A stretch of DNA of 64,000 nt from Dyadobacter sp. 676 (lineage in GTDB: Bacteria; Bacteroidota; Bacteroidia; Cytophagales; Spirosomataceae): contig NZ_CP159289.1 in assembly GCF_040448675.1 (NCBI RefSeq), forward strand, positions 4,757,001 to 4,821,000. The letters run 5' to 3'. A program made the position numbers and the translations under genes. The first letter of the stretch is position 1; each line of letters starts with the position of its first letter. This document shows positions 9,015 to 18,682 of this stretch, one piece after another. Under the pieces are notes generated by a model that was given only the letters and a program-made list of their open reading frames with translations, was not told the origin of the DNA and made no database searches.

Positions 9015-9072
9015 TGAATGAATTTAGCTAAATTTATTGAATACGCTCAATAAATTTAGCTAAATTCATTGA
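9015..9072. repeat. 26-bp inverted repeat with 6-bp loop upstream of the ATPase gene
   Basis: Arms 9015-9040 and 9047-9072 are reverse complements with one mismatch; the loop is ATACGC. Each arm contains the perfect 14-bp palindrome AATTTAGCTAAATT, so the element has two operator-like half sites as well as the long stem. It lies 25 bp upstream of the ATPase ATG and 18 bp after the nitrilase stop. It could be an operator or a terminator-like hairpin; the AT-only stem and the lack of a T tract fit an operator better. Confidence 0.8.
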
Positions 9073-9089
9073 ATATCCACCGAATTACA

Positions 9090-10031
9090 TTATAGCCAGA
9101 TTACCCTTTGCTCGGAAACGTGCCCTTGTCCGATAATGTCCCTGTAAAGTTCCGGCCTGCGGGCCTGGATGTAGCGGTGGCCGCCGGCTTGTTGCAGTTT
9201 TTCGGGGGTAAGGGTGGCAATGGTGAAGTCGTTGCCAAGCTTCCGGCATTCGGCGATGATGTCCCCGAACGGATCGAGGATCATGGAGCAACCGTTTTTG
9301 AGCTGATCGTCGTCCATACCGATAGGATTGGAAAATATGGCATAAACGGCGTTGTCGTAGGCGCGTGCGGGGAGCCATTTCATCAGCCAGGCGCGGCCTT
9401 TGAGACCGTCGAACTCCTGCCGCAGGGATGTGGGGTCGGCTTCGCGGTTGTACCAGAGGGCCGGATCGACAAACCCGGCGCCCGGGCGGGTCGAAGGCGT
9501 GCACATGGTTACGTGCGGCATGAAAATAATATCTGCGCCCAGCAGTTTCGTTGCCCTGACATTCTCTATAATATTGTTGTCGTAGCAAATGAGAATGCCG
9601 CATTTCCAGCCAAACAGGTCGAAAATTACATATTGATCGCCCGGGGTAAGGTGAGGGTTGATGAACGGATGCAGCTTCCGGTATTTGGCGACCAGGCCAT
9701 TTTTATCGACGCAAACATAGGCTTTATACATTTTCCCGGCGGCGTCTTTCTCGAATAGGCCCGCGAGCACCACTATGTCGTGCTCGGCTGCGATATCCTG
9801 CAACGCGCGAATGCTCGGGCCGTCGGGAATAAGTTCGGCCACTTCAAGTAACTGTTCCCGCGACAAATGCCGCGCAAAAGTGTACCCCGTAATGGAGCAT
9901 TCATGGAATGCGATGACGTCGGCGCCCGCTTTGGCCGCCTCGCCGGCAAGCTGGCGGATCACGCCGAGATTGTAGTCTTTATCGCCGCTTTTATTTTCGA
10001 ACTGGGCGGTTGCGATTTTGATCGGTTTCAT
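9090..10031 (-). CDS. Carbon-nitrogen hydrolase (nitrilase superfamily)
   Basis: A 313-residue protein with the full Glu-Lys-Cys triad: E44 in FHECSITGY, K119 in YRKLHPF and C149 in ILICYDNNI. Nitrilase-superfamily enzymes hydrolyse amides or nitriles through a Cys thioester in the cytoplasm. The overall length and the long insertion after the Cys (about 165-205) suggest an aliphatic-amidase or N-carbamoyl-type member, but the substrate is not determined. It follows an AraC regulator gene on the same strand by 73 bp, which in turn begins 5 bp after thiF. Co-transcription with the thiamine operon is possible. A functional link to thiamine is not established. Confidence 0.88.
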   Translation of the reverse strand: MKPIKIATAQFENKSGDKDYNLGVIRQLAGEAAKAGADVIAFHECSITGYTFARHLSREQLLEVAELIPDGPSIRALQDIAAEHDIVVLAGLFEKDAAGKMYKAYVCVDKNGLVAKYRKLHPFINPHLTPGDQYVIFDLFGWKCGILICYDNNIIENVRATKLLGADIIFMPHVTMCTPSTRPGAGFVDPALWYNREADPTSLRQEFDGLKGRAWLMKWLPARAYDNAVYAIFSNPIGMDDDQLKNGCSMILDPFGDIIAECRKLGNDFTIATLTPEKLQQAGGHRYIQARRPELYRDIIGQGHVSEQRVIWL

Positions 10032-10104
10032 AGCTGGCTTTTTTTCTCAAAAGTAAATGCTTGGGATCGTACATGTATTGTACAAACCCGACAAGTGGCG
10101 GAAA

Positions 10105-10911
10105 CTAATGAGCAAGCCGTACCAAATTGGCCGCGAGGACGTTTTGCGGGCCGAGGTACTGGCCGGGCGTAAGGCCGGAAAGGTTTTTCATTTCGCGGAT
10201 AAGGTGTGCCTGGTCGAAGAAGCCGGCTTCGCAAGCGATGGCGGCGAGCGATAAGTCCCCGTTTTTTCTACGGAGCATTCTGAGTGCGTATTGCATACGG
10301 ACGACACCCGCGTAGCGTTTCGGCGAAATGCCGATCCGTTCTTCGAATTTGCGTTGAAGCTGGCGTTCGGTAGTGCCGGTCAATGCGGCGAGCCGGGTGA
10401 CGGGAACAAGGCCGTTTTCACTATGGATAGCCTGGACGGCGTGCGTTATCAACGCGTCACAGCTGCCGGATTCCTTTAATTGGGATAGCAAAAAGCGCTC
10501 TGCCGCCCGGATCTTATCGTGAATAGCAGGTAGGGAGGCAATCTCGTCGCTCACCCATGCCGGGTCGGTTTTAAAGCATTCCTCGCATCCGACAATCTGG
10601 TTTCTCAATTCCGACGCGGGCATTTTAAACAACGCGGCCGCCCCGAACGGATAGAGTACGGCAATGAGCAGGCGGACATTGCCTTGCGCCCAAACATTCC
10701 GATAGGTGTCGAGCTGGCCATATAAAAAGCAGCCGGGCAGGCACGTGAGCCCGGGATACATTTCATGCTGGTAAAAAAGCGCGTTGCCGTAATTGAACAC
10801 GACTCCGGTATTCCCATCCGAAAAAATCCGCATGGCCGATTGCGTATCACTTTCTATGATCAGAAAATGCCGTACTACGTCGGAAAGGAGAGGTGTCGGT
10901 TTGATTTGCAT
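10105..10911 (-). CDS. AraC-family transcriptional regulator
   Basis: 268 residues. Positions 1-150 form a DUF6597-like N-terminal sensing domain (KPTPLLSDVVRHFLIIES, then GCFLYGQLDTY). Positions 165-260 form the double helix-turn-helix of AraC/XylS (VTRLAALTGTTERQLQRKFE and LSLAAIACEAGFFDQAHLIR) with the typical second-helix signature. It starts 5 bp after the thiF stop and is followed by a nitrilase gene, so it probably regulates that gene or sits at the tail of the thiamine operon. No effector can be inferred. Confidence 0.9.
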   Translation of the reverse strand: MQIKPTPLLSDVVRHFLIIESDTQSAMRIFSDGNTGVVFNYGNALFYQHEMYPGLTCLPGCFLYGQLDTYRNVWAQGNVRLLIAVLYPFGAAALFKMPASELRNQIVGCEECFKTDPAWVSDEIASLPAIHDKIRAAERFLLSQLKESGSCDALITHAVQAIHSENGLVPVTRLAALTGTTERQLQRKFEERIGISPKRYAGVVRMQYALRMLRRKNGDLSLAAIACEAGFFDQAHLIREMKNLSGLTPGQYLGPQNVLAANLVRLAH

Positions 10912-10916
10912 AGTGC

Positions 10917-11960
10917 TTACCAGTGCTGCGCCCAGAAACTCTGACCATCGTAGCCGCTTTGTGCCAGCAATTTGGCGGCTTGCAGGCTTCTTTTGCCGCT
11001 GTTGCAGTAAAAAACGACTTTTTTACCCGATGGAAAAGTTTCGATACTTTCCGGGATTTCGGAGAGCGGGATATTCTCGCCACCGAAATTATCCGCCTCA
11101 AATTCATAATATTCGCGCACATCCACAAGCAAAACCTGTTCGGGATCGGCTTTCTGCAAAGCTTCAAACTCGTCGTAGGACATCTCGCGTGTATTTCCCT
11201 CAACCGGCTGTTTAGTAGCCATTTCCGGAGATTTTACAGGAGCTGCCGCTGTGGACCGGGAGAACTCAAAGATAGATTGGGTATTTGAAAGTGCATTGAT
11301 AACCAGCAGTTTACCCGATAGCGGCTCGCCTATGCCGGCAACAATTTTGATCGCCTCGTTGGCCATGTAAGTGCCGATAATGCCCGGCAAGACACCCATT
11401 ACACCGGCTTCCGCACAATTATCACCTTCTTCCGCATCCGGAAAAAGGCACCGGTAGGTAGGTCCGCCCTTGTAGTTGAACACCGAAACCTGCCCTTCGA
11501 AGCGCAGAATGGAGCCGAATACGAACGGTTTGTTCAATTCCACACAAAAATCATTGACCAGGTAACGCGTTTCGAAGTTGTCGGAGCCGTCGATGACCAG
11601 GTCGTAGCCGCTGAGCAAATCGGTCGCGTTGTCGGCAGAAAGCCGGTCGGGGTAGGCTGTAAGGCGTACGAACGGATTGAGTACCGAGAGTTTTTCGACC
11701 GCGGTGATGGCCTTGTTTTTACCAATATCGTCGGCGGCGTAGAGTATTTGCCGGTGAAGGTTGGTGAGGTCCACGGTGTCGTCGTCGATAATGCCGATTT
11801 TACCCACTCCTGCCGCTACCAGGTATTGCAGGATCGGGCAGCCAAGCCCGCCGGCACCCACGACGGCCACTTTGCCCGCACGCAGTTGCTCCTGCCCGGC
11901 CAGGCCCATTTCCGGCATGATAATCTGCCTGGCATACCGTTTGCGTTCGATGGGGGTCAT
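10917..11960 (-). CDS. thiF: ThiF/MoeB-type adenylyltransferase fused to rhodanese
   Basis: 347 residues in two domains. Residues 1-235 form the E1-like adenylyltransferase: nucleotide loop VVGAGGLGCPILQYL, IDDDTVDLTNLHRQI, YRCLFPDAEEGDNCAEAGV with the candidate acceptor Cys, and GVLPGIIGTYMANEAIK. Residues 255-347 form a rhodanese with active-site loop FYCNSGKRS. ThiF adenylates the C-terminal Gly of ThiS, and the rhodanese can supply persulfide sulfur. The paired zinc CXXC motifs of E. coli ThiF/MoeB are absent. The operon position after thiH supports ThiF over MoeB, although the domain order is shared by MoeZ-type proteins. The spacer to thiH holds an octamer repeat array. Confidence 0.88.
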   Translation of the reverse strand: MTPIERKRYARQIIMPEMGLAGQEQLRAGKVAVVGAGGLGCPILQYLVAAGVGKIGIIDDDTVDLTNLHRQILYAADDIGKNKAITAVEKLSVLNPFVRLTAYPDRLSADNATDLLSGYDLVIDGSDNFETRYLVNDFCVELNKPFVFGSILRFEGQVSVFNYKGGPTYRCLFPDAEEGDNCAEAGVMGVLPGIIGTYMANEAIKIVAGIGEPLSGKLLVINALSNTQSIFEFSRSTAAAPVKSPEMATKQPVEGNTREMSYDEFEALQKADPEQVLLVDVREYYEFEADNFGGENIPLSEIPESIETFPSGKKVVFYCNSGKRSLQAAKLLAQSGYDGQSFWAQHW

Positions 11961-11966
11961 GGTTTA

Positions 11967-12046
11967 ATGATTGAATGAGTGAATGATTGAATGATTGAAT
12001 GATTGAATGATTGAATGATTGAATGATTGAATGATTGAATGAGTGG
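11967..12046. repeat. Tandem 8-bp repeat array (ATGATTGA), about ten units
   Basis: Eight of ten consecutive octamers are exactly ATGATTGA; the second and last differ at one or two bases (ATGAGTGA, ATGAGTGG). Two reverse-orientation units (TCATTCAA twice) follow at 12082-12097, so the spacer between thiH and thiF contains inverted octamer arrays. The same octamer family recurs at 52891-53009. The unit length is not a multiple of three and the array is not translated. Confidence 0.95.
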
Positions 12047-12081
12047 GTTATTTGATGGGGGGGCTGATTACCGACATTCGG

Positions 12082-12097
12082 TCATTCAATCATTCAA
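12082..12097. repeat. Two reverse-oriented octamers facing the ATGATTGA array
   Basis: TCATTCAA occurs twice in tandem and is the reverse complement of the phase TTGAATGA in the array at 11967-12046. The second copy overlaps the end of the thiH reading frame. The two arrays could pair into a long hairpin in the transcript between thiH and thiF. Confidence 0.8.
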
Positions 12098-13205
12098 AAT
12101 TAAACTTGCGTCCCAATCCTTCCAAACAGGCTCGTAGCCGGCGCTTCGGATCATCGCGGCGACCTCGGCGGGGCTTCGTTCGTCGGAGATCTCGAACTGT
12201 TCGAGCGACTCTGGTTCGACCGCGTAGCCACCGGGATTGGTTTTGGAACCGGCGCTGATGGATGTTACACCCAATTGAATGCAATGGTTCCTGAACTTCT
12301 CGGATTCGCGCGTGGAAAGCGATAGCTCGACTTCCCCGTTAAAAATCCGGTACGCGCAAATGAGCTGTACGAGTTCCCGATCGCTCATTTCCACTTTCGG
12401 TTCGAGTCCCCCCCGAAAACGGGCGCAGACGTGGAAAAGAAAGGCTGTAACGCGTTTGCCAGTATGTTTTTTCAAGGTAATTCAAATGCAGGGCGGTGAA
12501 AAAACTGTCGGTGCGCCAGTCTTCCAAACCTATTAATACCCCAAGTCCCATTTTGTGGATACCGGCCTGGCCGAGCCTGTCGGGTGTTTCGAGGCGATAG
12601 TTGAAATTCGCTTTTTTGCCTTTAGGGTGATGTTTCCGGTAATCTTCCTGATGATAGGTTTCCTGATAAACCAATACTGAATGCAGTCCGAGCGGAATCA
12701 GCTCTTCATATTCTTCCTGGTCGAGGGGCTGCACTTCCATCGAAACCTGTGCGAAATGCGGGCGGATTAGTTCCAGTACTCTTTTGAAATACGGCACGTG
12801 TACAGTCTGGTTCGCTTCGCCGGTAACCAGCAATACGTGTTCGTAACCCATGTTTTTGATCACTTCTACTTCCTGCAAAATCTCCGCGTCGGTCAAGGTA
12901 CGACGGCGCACCTTGTTGTCGAGACTGAACCCGCAATAGGTACATATGTTGGTACACTCATTAGACAAATACAGCGGCACATACATTTGAATGGTGTTGC
13001 CAAACCGTTCCCTCGTCAGTCGCCGGCTGAGCTTCGCCATCGGTTCCAGATAGGCTGCGGCTGCGGGGGAGACCAACGCCTTGAAATCTTCCAATGTCCT
13101 TTTCGGGGCTGTTAATGCCTTTTCGACATCCGCCGCCGTTTTGGAATAAATAGCTTCCTTGACGGTATCCCAGGAATACCGTGCGAATTCTTCTTTAAAG
13201 CTCAT
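12086..13205 (-). CDS. thiH: 2-iminoacetate synthase (tyrosine lyase) with apparent frameshift
   Basis: A radical-SAM enzyme that cleaves tyrosine to dehydroglycine for the thiazole ring. The CX3CX2C cluster motif is at C84, C88 and C91 ([12 protein letters not shown]). The frame breaks at a run of seven G on the coding strand (plus-strand C run near 12408-12414): upstream sequence ends [13 protein letters not shown], and the downstream frame continues [19 protein letters not shown] and [14 protein letters not shown]. Removing one G gives a continuous 372-residue protein of normal ThiH length. The start overlaps the thiG stop by 11 bp. I treat it as an intact gene with a probable homopolymer error, although a real mutation would abolish this route to thiazole. 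Confidence 0.9.
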
Positions 13206-13962
13206 CCAGAAATGCGGTTAATGGGCTGCTGGCTACCGCCAGATTACCTTTTGATCCTAATTTGGCTTCATATGCCATTCTTCCCGAGTACACGGCCAAT
13301 TTGAAAGCCTCCGCCATGGCCACGGGGTCGCCGGCTATGGCAATGGCCGTATTGACGAGCACCGCATCGGCCCCGATTTCCATTGCCTTCGCCGCATCCG
13401 ACGGCGCGCCAATGCCTGCGTCGACTACCACGGGGATTGTGCTTTGTTCGATAATGATTTCGAGGAAATCAATTGTTTTTAACCCCTTGTTGCTGCCGAT
13501 GGGCGAGCCCAGCGGCATTACCGCCGCCGCACCGGCTGTTTCGAGCCGTTTACAAAGGACGGGATCGGCGTGGATGTAGGGCAGGATAATGAAGCCCAGT
13601 TTGGCGAGCTCCTCGGTTGCCTTCAACGTCTCGACGGGATCCGGCATGAGGTATTTGGGGTCGGGATGGATTTCCAGTTTCAGCCAGTTGGTTTCCAGCG
13701 CCTCGCGCGCAAGCTGGGCGGCGAAAACCGCTTCTTTGGCCGTACGCACGCCCGAAGTATTAGGTAATAACTGGATGTGATTATGGGACAAATGGCTCAA
13801 AATGTCGTCGCCCTGATCATGCACATCCACCCGGCGCAAAGCTACCGTCACCAATTCGGAGCCCGAAGCAAGCAGGGCCTTTTCCATTACCGTCGTCGAA
13901 CTGAACTTGCCGGTACCGGTAAAGAGCCTCGACTGAAATGTTTTGTCTGCGATTGTCAGCAT
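13195..13962 (-). CDS. thiG: Thiazole synthase
   Basis: 255 residues forming a (beta/alpha)8 barrel with the conserved Lys in [10 protein letters not shown] (K95), which forms the imine with deoxyxylulose 5-phosphate. Further family motifs are [34 protein letters not shown] and [20 protein letters not shown]. ThiG joins DXP, dehydroglycine from ThiH and sulfur from ThiS-thiocarboxylate to make the thiazole phosphate. Its start overlaps the thiE stop by 7 bp and its end overlaps the thiH start by 11 bp, so all are translationally coupled. Confidence 0.97.
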   Translation of the reverse strand: MLTIADKTFQSRLFTGTGKFSSTTVMEKALLASGSELVTVALRRVDVHDQGDDILSHLSHNHIQLLPNTSGVRTAKEAVFAAQLAREALETNWLKLEIHPDPKYLMPDPVETLKATEELAKLGFIILPYIHADPVLCKRLETAGAAAVMPLGSPIGSNKGLKTIDFLEIIIEQSTIPVVVDAGIGAPSDAAKAMEIGADAVLVNTAIAIAGDPVAMAEAFKLAVYSGRMAYEAKLGSKGNLAVASSPLTAFLDEL

Positions 13963-15391
13963 AATGCTTGTTGGATTTGGTAAAATGTTTTTTGCGGGTC
14001 GGCCGCGTTAATGAGCGAGGAAGACATAGCAACACCATAAATGCCGGTCGAACGGATTTCCGGAATGTCGTCGGACGTAATGCCGCCGATGGCGATAATG
14101 GGCGTGGCGTACCCGGCTGCCTGCATTTGCCGCATCAGGGCCGTGTAGCCACCTATGCCGAGGATCGGGCTGAGGTTTTGCTTGGTGCTGGTAAACCGGA
14201 ATGGCCCGAGGCCGATATAGTCCGCGCCTTCGCCGACCCGCAAGGCGATGTCTTCCCAGGTATTGGCCGTCCCGCCGATCACCATTTCCCCGCCCACGAG
14301 CGAGCGCGCCTCAGGCACGGGCATGTCCGCGAGGCCCAGGTGCAGGCCATACGCCCCCACGGCCGCGGCGACGCGGGGGAAGTCGTTGATAACCAGCTTT
14401 GCCCCGAAACCATCGCACAAGCGGATGGCTTCCCAGGCGATCGGCAGCACTTCTTTCTCGGAGCGATTCTTCACCCGCAGCTGAATCCACCGGCAGCCCG
14501 CTTCCAGGGCCAGGCGAATGCTGCCGATATGGGACATTGTGGCAGTTTCATTGGAGATGAAATGCAATTTATCTACAAAATTAACCCCATCCTTTTTCTT
14601 CTGATCCCCGGGTTGAGACCCGGGGCAATGGACAGCTTTTGCTTTGCAATCAATTTGCTTTTCTATCCATGTATCGGCAGATGCATCCGATTCTAATGCT
14701 AAATCTATTGCCCCGGGTTTTAACCCGGGGATGAAAGATGATTGCTGAGATGATGATTGCTGAAATGATGAATGCTGAGCTGATTTTGGATATGATTGCA
14801 ATGATTTCAGATCTTCAAATTGGGCAATAGCATTGTCAGGATTTTGCCAAATGTTCCCAAGCACTGCTGCGCCATCAAAGCTCATTTCCAGCGCAGATTT
14901 CAAGTTTTCTGCATCAATACCCCCCAATGCGATGACTTTACCCGGGAAACTGTATTTGTTCATTCTGAAATTGACGGGCAGCTTGGAGCAATAGCCTTCT
15001 TTTGAGATACTATCAAACACGGGCCCTAAAAATGCATAGTCAAAGCAATGGGAGAGCCTTTCAAGCGCTTCGGGATAATGTATAGAAGTACTGATTGTAA
15101 ATCCATGGCTTTTTAATGCTTCCAATGTTTCGCCGCTCTGCGCCAGCCTGTCCTTTTCTGTAAAATGCAACCCTTTAATGCCAAATTCTTCCGCGAGCGC
15201 GTGATGCTGATGCAACGCAATGCGCCCCCGGAAACGCGGTTCGATTTGTCCGAGCAATGCACGCAGGTCTGTTTCGCTTGCCCCGGGCTTGCGCACATGC
15301 AGGCGCGCGAGCCCGCTTGCGAAGAGCAGGTTGAGGATACCGGCTTCGCCGGGCAGCATTTCAGGGTGTGTTATGACGATCAGGTCTTCCA

Positions 15392-15392
<1 letters not shown>
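13956..15392 (-). CDS. thiE: Double-domain thiamine phosphate synthase (ThiE/TenI-ThiE fusion)
   Basis: 478 residues with two ThiE-type barrels in one frame. The first (about 3-195) starts [18 protein letters not shown] and has [10 protein letters not shown] and [10 protein letters not shown]. The second (about 285-478) starts [18 protein letters not shown] and keeps [34 protein letters not shown] and [10 protein letters not shown], so it looks the more canonical synthase. ThiE joins HMP-PP and thiazole phosphate to thiamine phosphate. The domains are usually separate genes. Here a low-complexity linker of about 80 residues connects them, and its DNA carries two inverted GC-rich palindromes. 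The ATG at 15392 overlaps the thiC stop as TGATG. A missed stop in the linker cannot be excluded. Confidence 0.85.
14603..14733. repeat. Inverted pair of REP-like palindromes inside the thiE linker
   Basis: Two 20-bp palindromes, CCCCGGGTTGAGACCCGGGG (14606-14625, 8-bp stem) and CCCCGGGTTTTAACCCGGGG (14711-14730, 9-bp stem), lie 85 bp apart. Their flanks are inverted with respect to each other (GAT...CAAT against ATTG...ATGA), as in a two-palindrome BIME-type unit. Both are translated as part of the linker (IPGLKPGA and CPGSQPGD). Just beyond, 14741-14790 has imperfect repeats of GATGATTGCTGA. Confidence 0.85.
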
Positions 15393-17314
<1,922 letters not shown>

Positions 17315-17337
17315 TTAAATGGTGGGATTGCAAGGGC

Positions 17338-17580
17338 TTATCCGCCTTGCGTGGCGGTAATGACGGTGACGTGGTCGTTGGGAGAGAGCAGGCGCGTGGG
17401 CCAGTCGGATTTCGGGACTACCGATTGATTGATGGCAATCGCAATGCCTTTTACACGCGACACGTCCGCGACATTTGCGGGAGTCCCGTGATCGCCGGAC
17501 GGAAAAAGTTCGGACACAATCTGCCCCAGCGTGCAGGATGCCGCGATTTCCCTGGATTGACCGTTGATGGTGATTTCCAT
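17338..17580 (-). CDS. thiS: Sulfur carrier protein
   Basis: 80 residues, beta-grasp fold, starting MEITINGQSREI and ending in the obligatory Gly-Gly (TVITATQGG). The terminal Gly is adenylated by ThiF and converted to a thiocarboxylate that donates sulfur to ThiG. It is slightly longer than E. coli ThiS (66 aa) owing to an insertion around residues 28-40 (SGDHGTPANVADVSR). It is the first gene after the TPP riboswitch. Confidence 0.93.
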   Translation of the reverse strand: MEITINGQSREIAASCTLGQIVSELFPSGDHGTPANVADVSRVKGIAIAINQSVVPKSDWPTRLLSPNDHVTVITATQGG

Positions 17581-17662
17581 TCCTGATTCAGTTTTAAATG
17601 TAAAAACCTTAGGAATGGACCTATGAGGAAAGAATAAACGGAGATACGTGCACAGTAACTCC

Positions 17663-17742
17663 TGCTTTTCCCTTCGGCAGTACTAGCTGCATCAGGTTCA
17701 AAGGGTATAATCTCAGTCCGCATGTCGGGACACCCCTAAAGT
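17663..17742 (-). ncRNA. TPP riboswitch (THI element) controlling the thiamine operon
   Basis: On the minus strand the aptamer shows the conserved blocks in order: GGGGTG at its 5' end (plus 17734-17739), CTGAGA (plus 17711-17716), ACCCTTTGAACCTGAT (plus 17691-17706) and GAAGGGAA near the 3' end (plus 17667-17674). These are the pyrimidine and pyrophosphate sensor elements of TPP riboswitches. The aptamer ends about 85 bp before the thiS ATG, leaving room for an expression platform that masks the start region. Binding of TPP is expected to switch the operon off. Confidence 0.95.
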
Positions 17743-17747
17743 TGAAG

Positions 17748-17777
17748 CAAAGCTATTCTAAATTCAGGATTTTCAAA
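17748..17777 (-). promoter_or_regulatory. Promoter of the thiamine operon
   Basis: The minus strand has a TTTG -33 element (plus 17774-17777), an 18-bp spacer and TAGCTTTG (plus 17748-17755), matching TAnnTTTG. The predicted transcription start, a few bases downstream, coincides with the 5' edge of the TPP aptamer, which independently supports the call. Confidence 0.75.
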
Positions 17778-17840
17778 AGAATTAGAAAAAAACGTAAGCC
17801 GGATGGCGGTTTAGGCGTGAATTTTTTTAAAATTATAAGG

Positions 17841-17848
17841 TATTTTTG
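17841..17848 (+). promoter_or_regulatory. Candidate -7 box for the GNAT gene
   Basis: TATTTTTG matches TAnnTTTG and lies 41 bp upstream of the acetyltransferase ATG. No clear -33 element. It is back to back with the thiamine promoter in this divergent space. Confidence 0.4.
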
Positions 17849-17889
17849 GCCCTTATTAATAAACCTGTATAACGACCTGCTTTATTTTG

Positions 17890-18393
17890 ATGGATTTGAT
17901 CATCAGAAGTGCGGCTCCTAAGGATCTGCCTTCGCTGTTGGAAATTATCAACCACGCTATTCTGAACACCACGGCTATTTATGACTACGAACCACGGACC
18001 ATGGAACAACAAAAGGCCTGGTTTGAGCAGATGTTCTATGACGGTATGCCGGTGATTGTGGCGGAGCTGGAGGGCGAAGTGATCGGTTATGGTTCCTACA
18101 ATATTTTCCGTCCCAAAATCGGGTATAAATTCAGTGTGGAGCATTCGATTTATCTGGACGAGAAGTCGAGGGGAATGGGCGTAGGCGGCAAATTGCTCGG
18201 CAGCCTCATTCAGCGTGCGAAAGAATCAGGGTTACATACAATGATTGGGTGCATTGATGCTTCCAATCGCGCAAGCATCGAATTTCACAAGAAATACGGG
18301 TTTGTGGAAAAGGGTTATCTTAAAGAAGTCGCCTATAAGTTCGACCAGTGGCTGGATCTGGTGTATATGCAATTGTTGTTGGAGGAGGATTGA
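17890..18393 (+). CDS. GNAT-family N-acetyltransferase (Pat/MnaT-like)
   Basis: 167 residues from the ATG at 17890. The acetyl-CoA loop is SRGMGVGGKLLGSL (about 97-110). Other family features are IYDYEPRTMEQQ near the N-terminus, GYGSYNIFRP and CIDASNRASIEFHKKYGF. This pattern is that of phosphinothricin/methionine-sulfoximine acetyltransferase-like enzymes, which acetylate the amino group of amino-acid analogues, including methionine derivatives. The true substrate is not known from sequence. It is divergent from the thiamine operon and convergent with the BASS transporter gene, with a repeat-filled space between. Confidence 0.9.
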   Translation: MDLIIRSAAPKDLPSLLEIINHAILNTTAIYDYEPRTMEQQKAWFEQMFYDGMPVIVAELEGEVIGYGSYNIFRPKIGYKFSVEHSIYLDEKSRGMGVGGKLLGSLIQRAKESGLHTMIGCIDASNRASIEFHKKYGFVEKGYLKEVAYKFDQWLDLVYMQLLLEED

Positions 18394-18446
18394 TATTTTT
18401 GAGGAGGAAGGAGGAAGGGGAGGAGGTTGATTGGATGGGGGCGGGA

Positions 18447-18640
18447 GTGGTCAGGTATTGTCAGGAGTGGTCAGGGTTAGTCGGGAATGGTCAAGATTAG
18501 TCAGGAATGGTCAGGGTTAGTTGAGAAGAGTTATCCAATAAAATTGACAATACTTGACAATACTTGACAATACTTGACAATACTTAACAACACCTCACAA
18601 CAATCAACAACACTTGACAATACCTGACAACACTTGACAA
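18447..18640. repeat. Inverted arrays of 10-bp repeats between convergent genes
   Basis: From 18447 to about 18530 a 10-bp period repeats around GTCAGG (for example ATTGTCAGGA, GTGGTCAGGG, ATGGTCAGGG). From 18543 to 18640 the reverse family repeats (TTGACAATAC and variants, about ten units). The unit of one array is close to the reverse complement of the other, and only about 12 bp separate them, so the element is a long imperfect inverted repeat built from decamers. A related single array lies at 59196-59270. It is not coding and has no CRISPR-like spacers. Confidence 0.9.
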
Positions 18641-18682
18641 AACGAGACGAGGCGCAGCTTACACTACGCCTCGTCTCGTTTT
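18639..18682 (-). terminator. Rho-independent terminator of the BASS/RraA operon
   Basis: A perfect 16-bp stem, AAAACGAGACGAGGCG (18639-18654) with CGCCTCGTCTCGTTTT (18667-18682), and a 12-bp loop. It begins at the stop codon of the transporter gene. On the minus strand the stem ends in TTTT, so it can terminate leftward transcription; the symmetrical A/T ends could also serve the convergent GNAT gene. Confidence 0.85.

Noticed and set aside
11967..12046. CRISPR-like or CRISPR array
   Set aside because: Units are 8 bp, contiguous and without spacers; no cas genes.
18447..18640. CRISPR array or origin iterons
   Set aside because: Decamers without spacers, no replication initiator gene nearby, and location between convergent metabolic genes.
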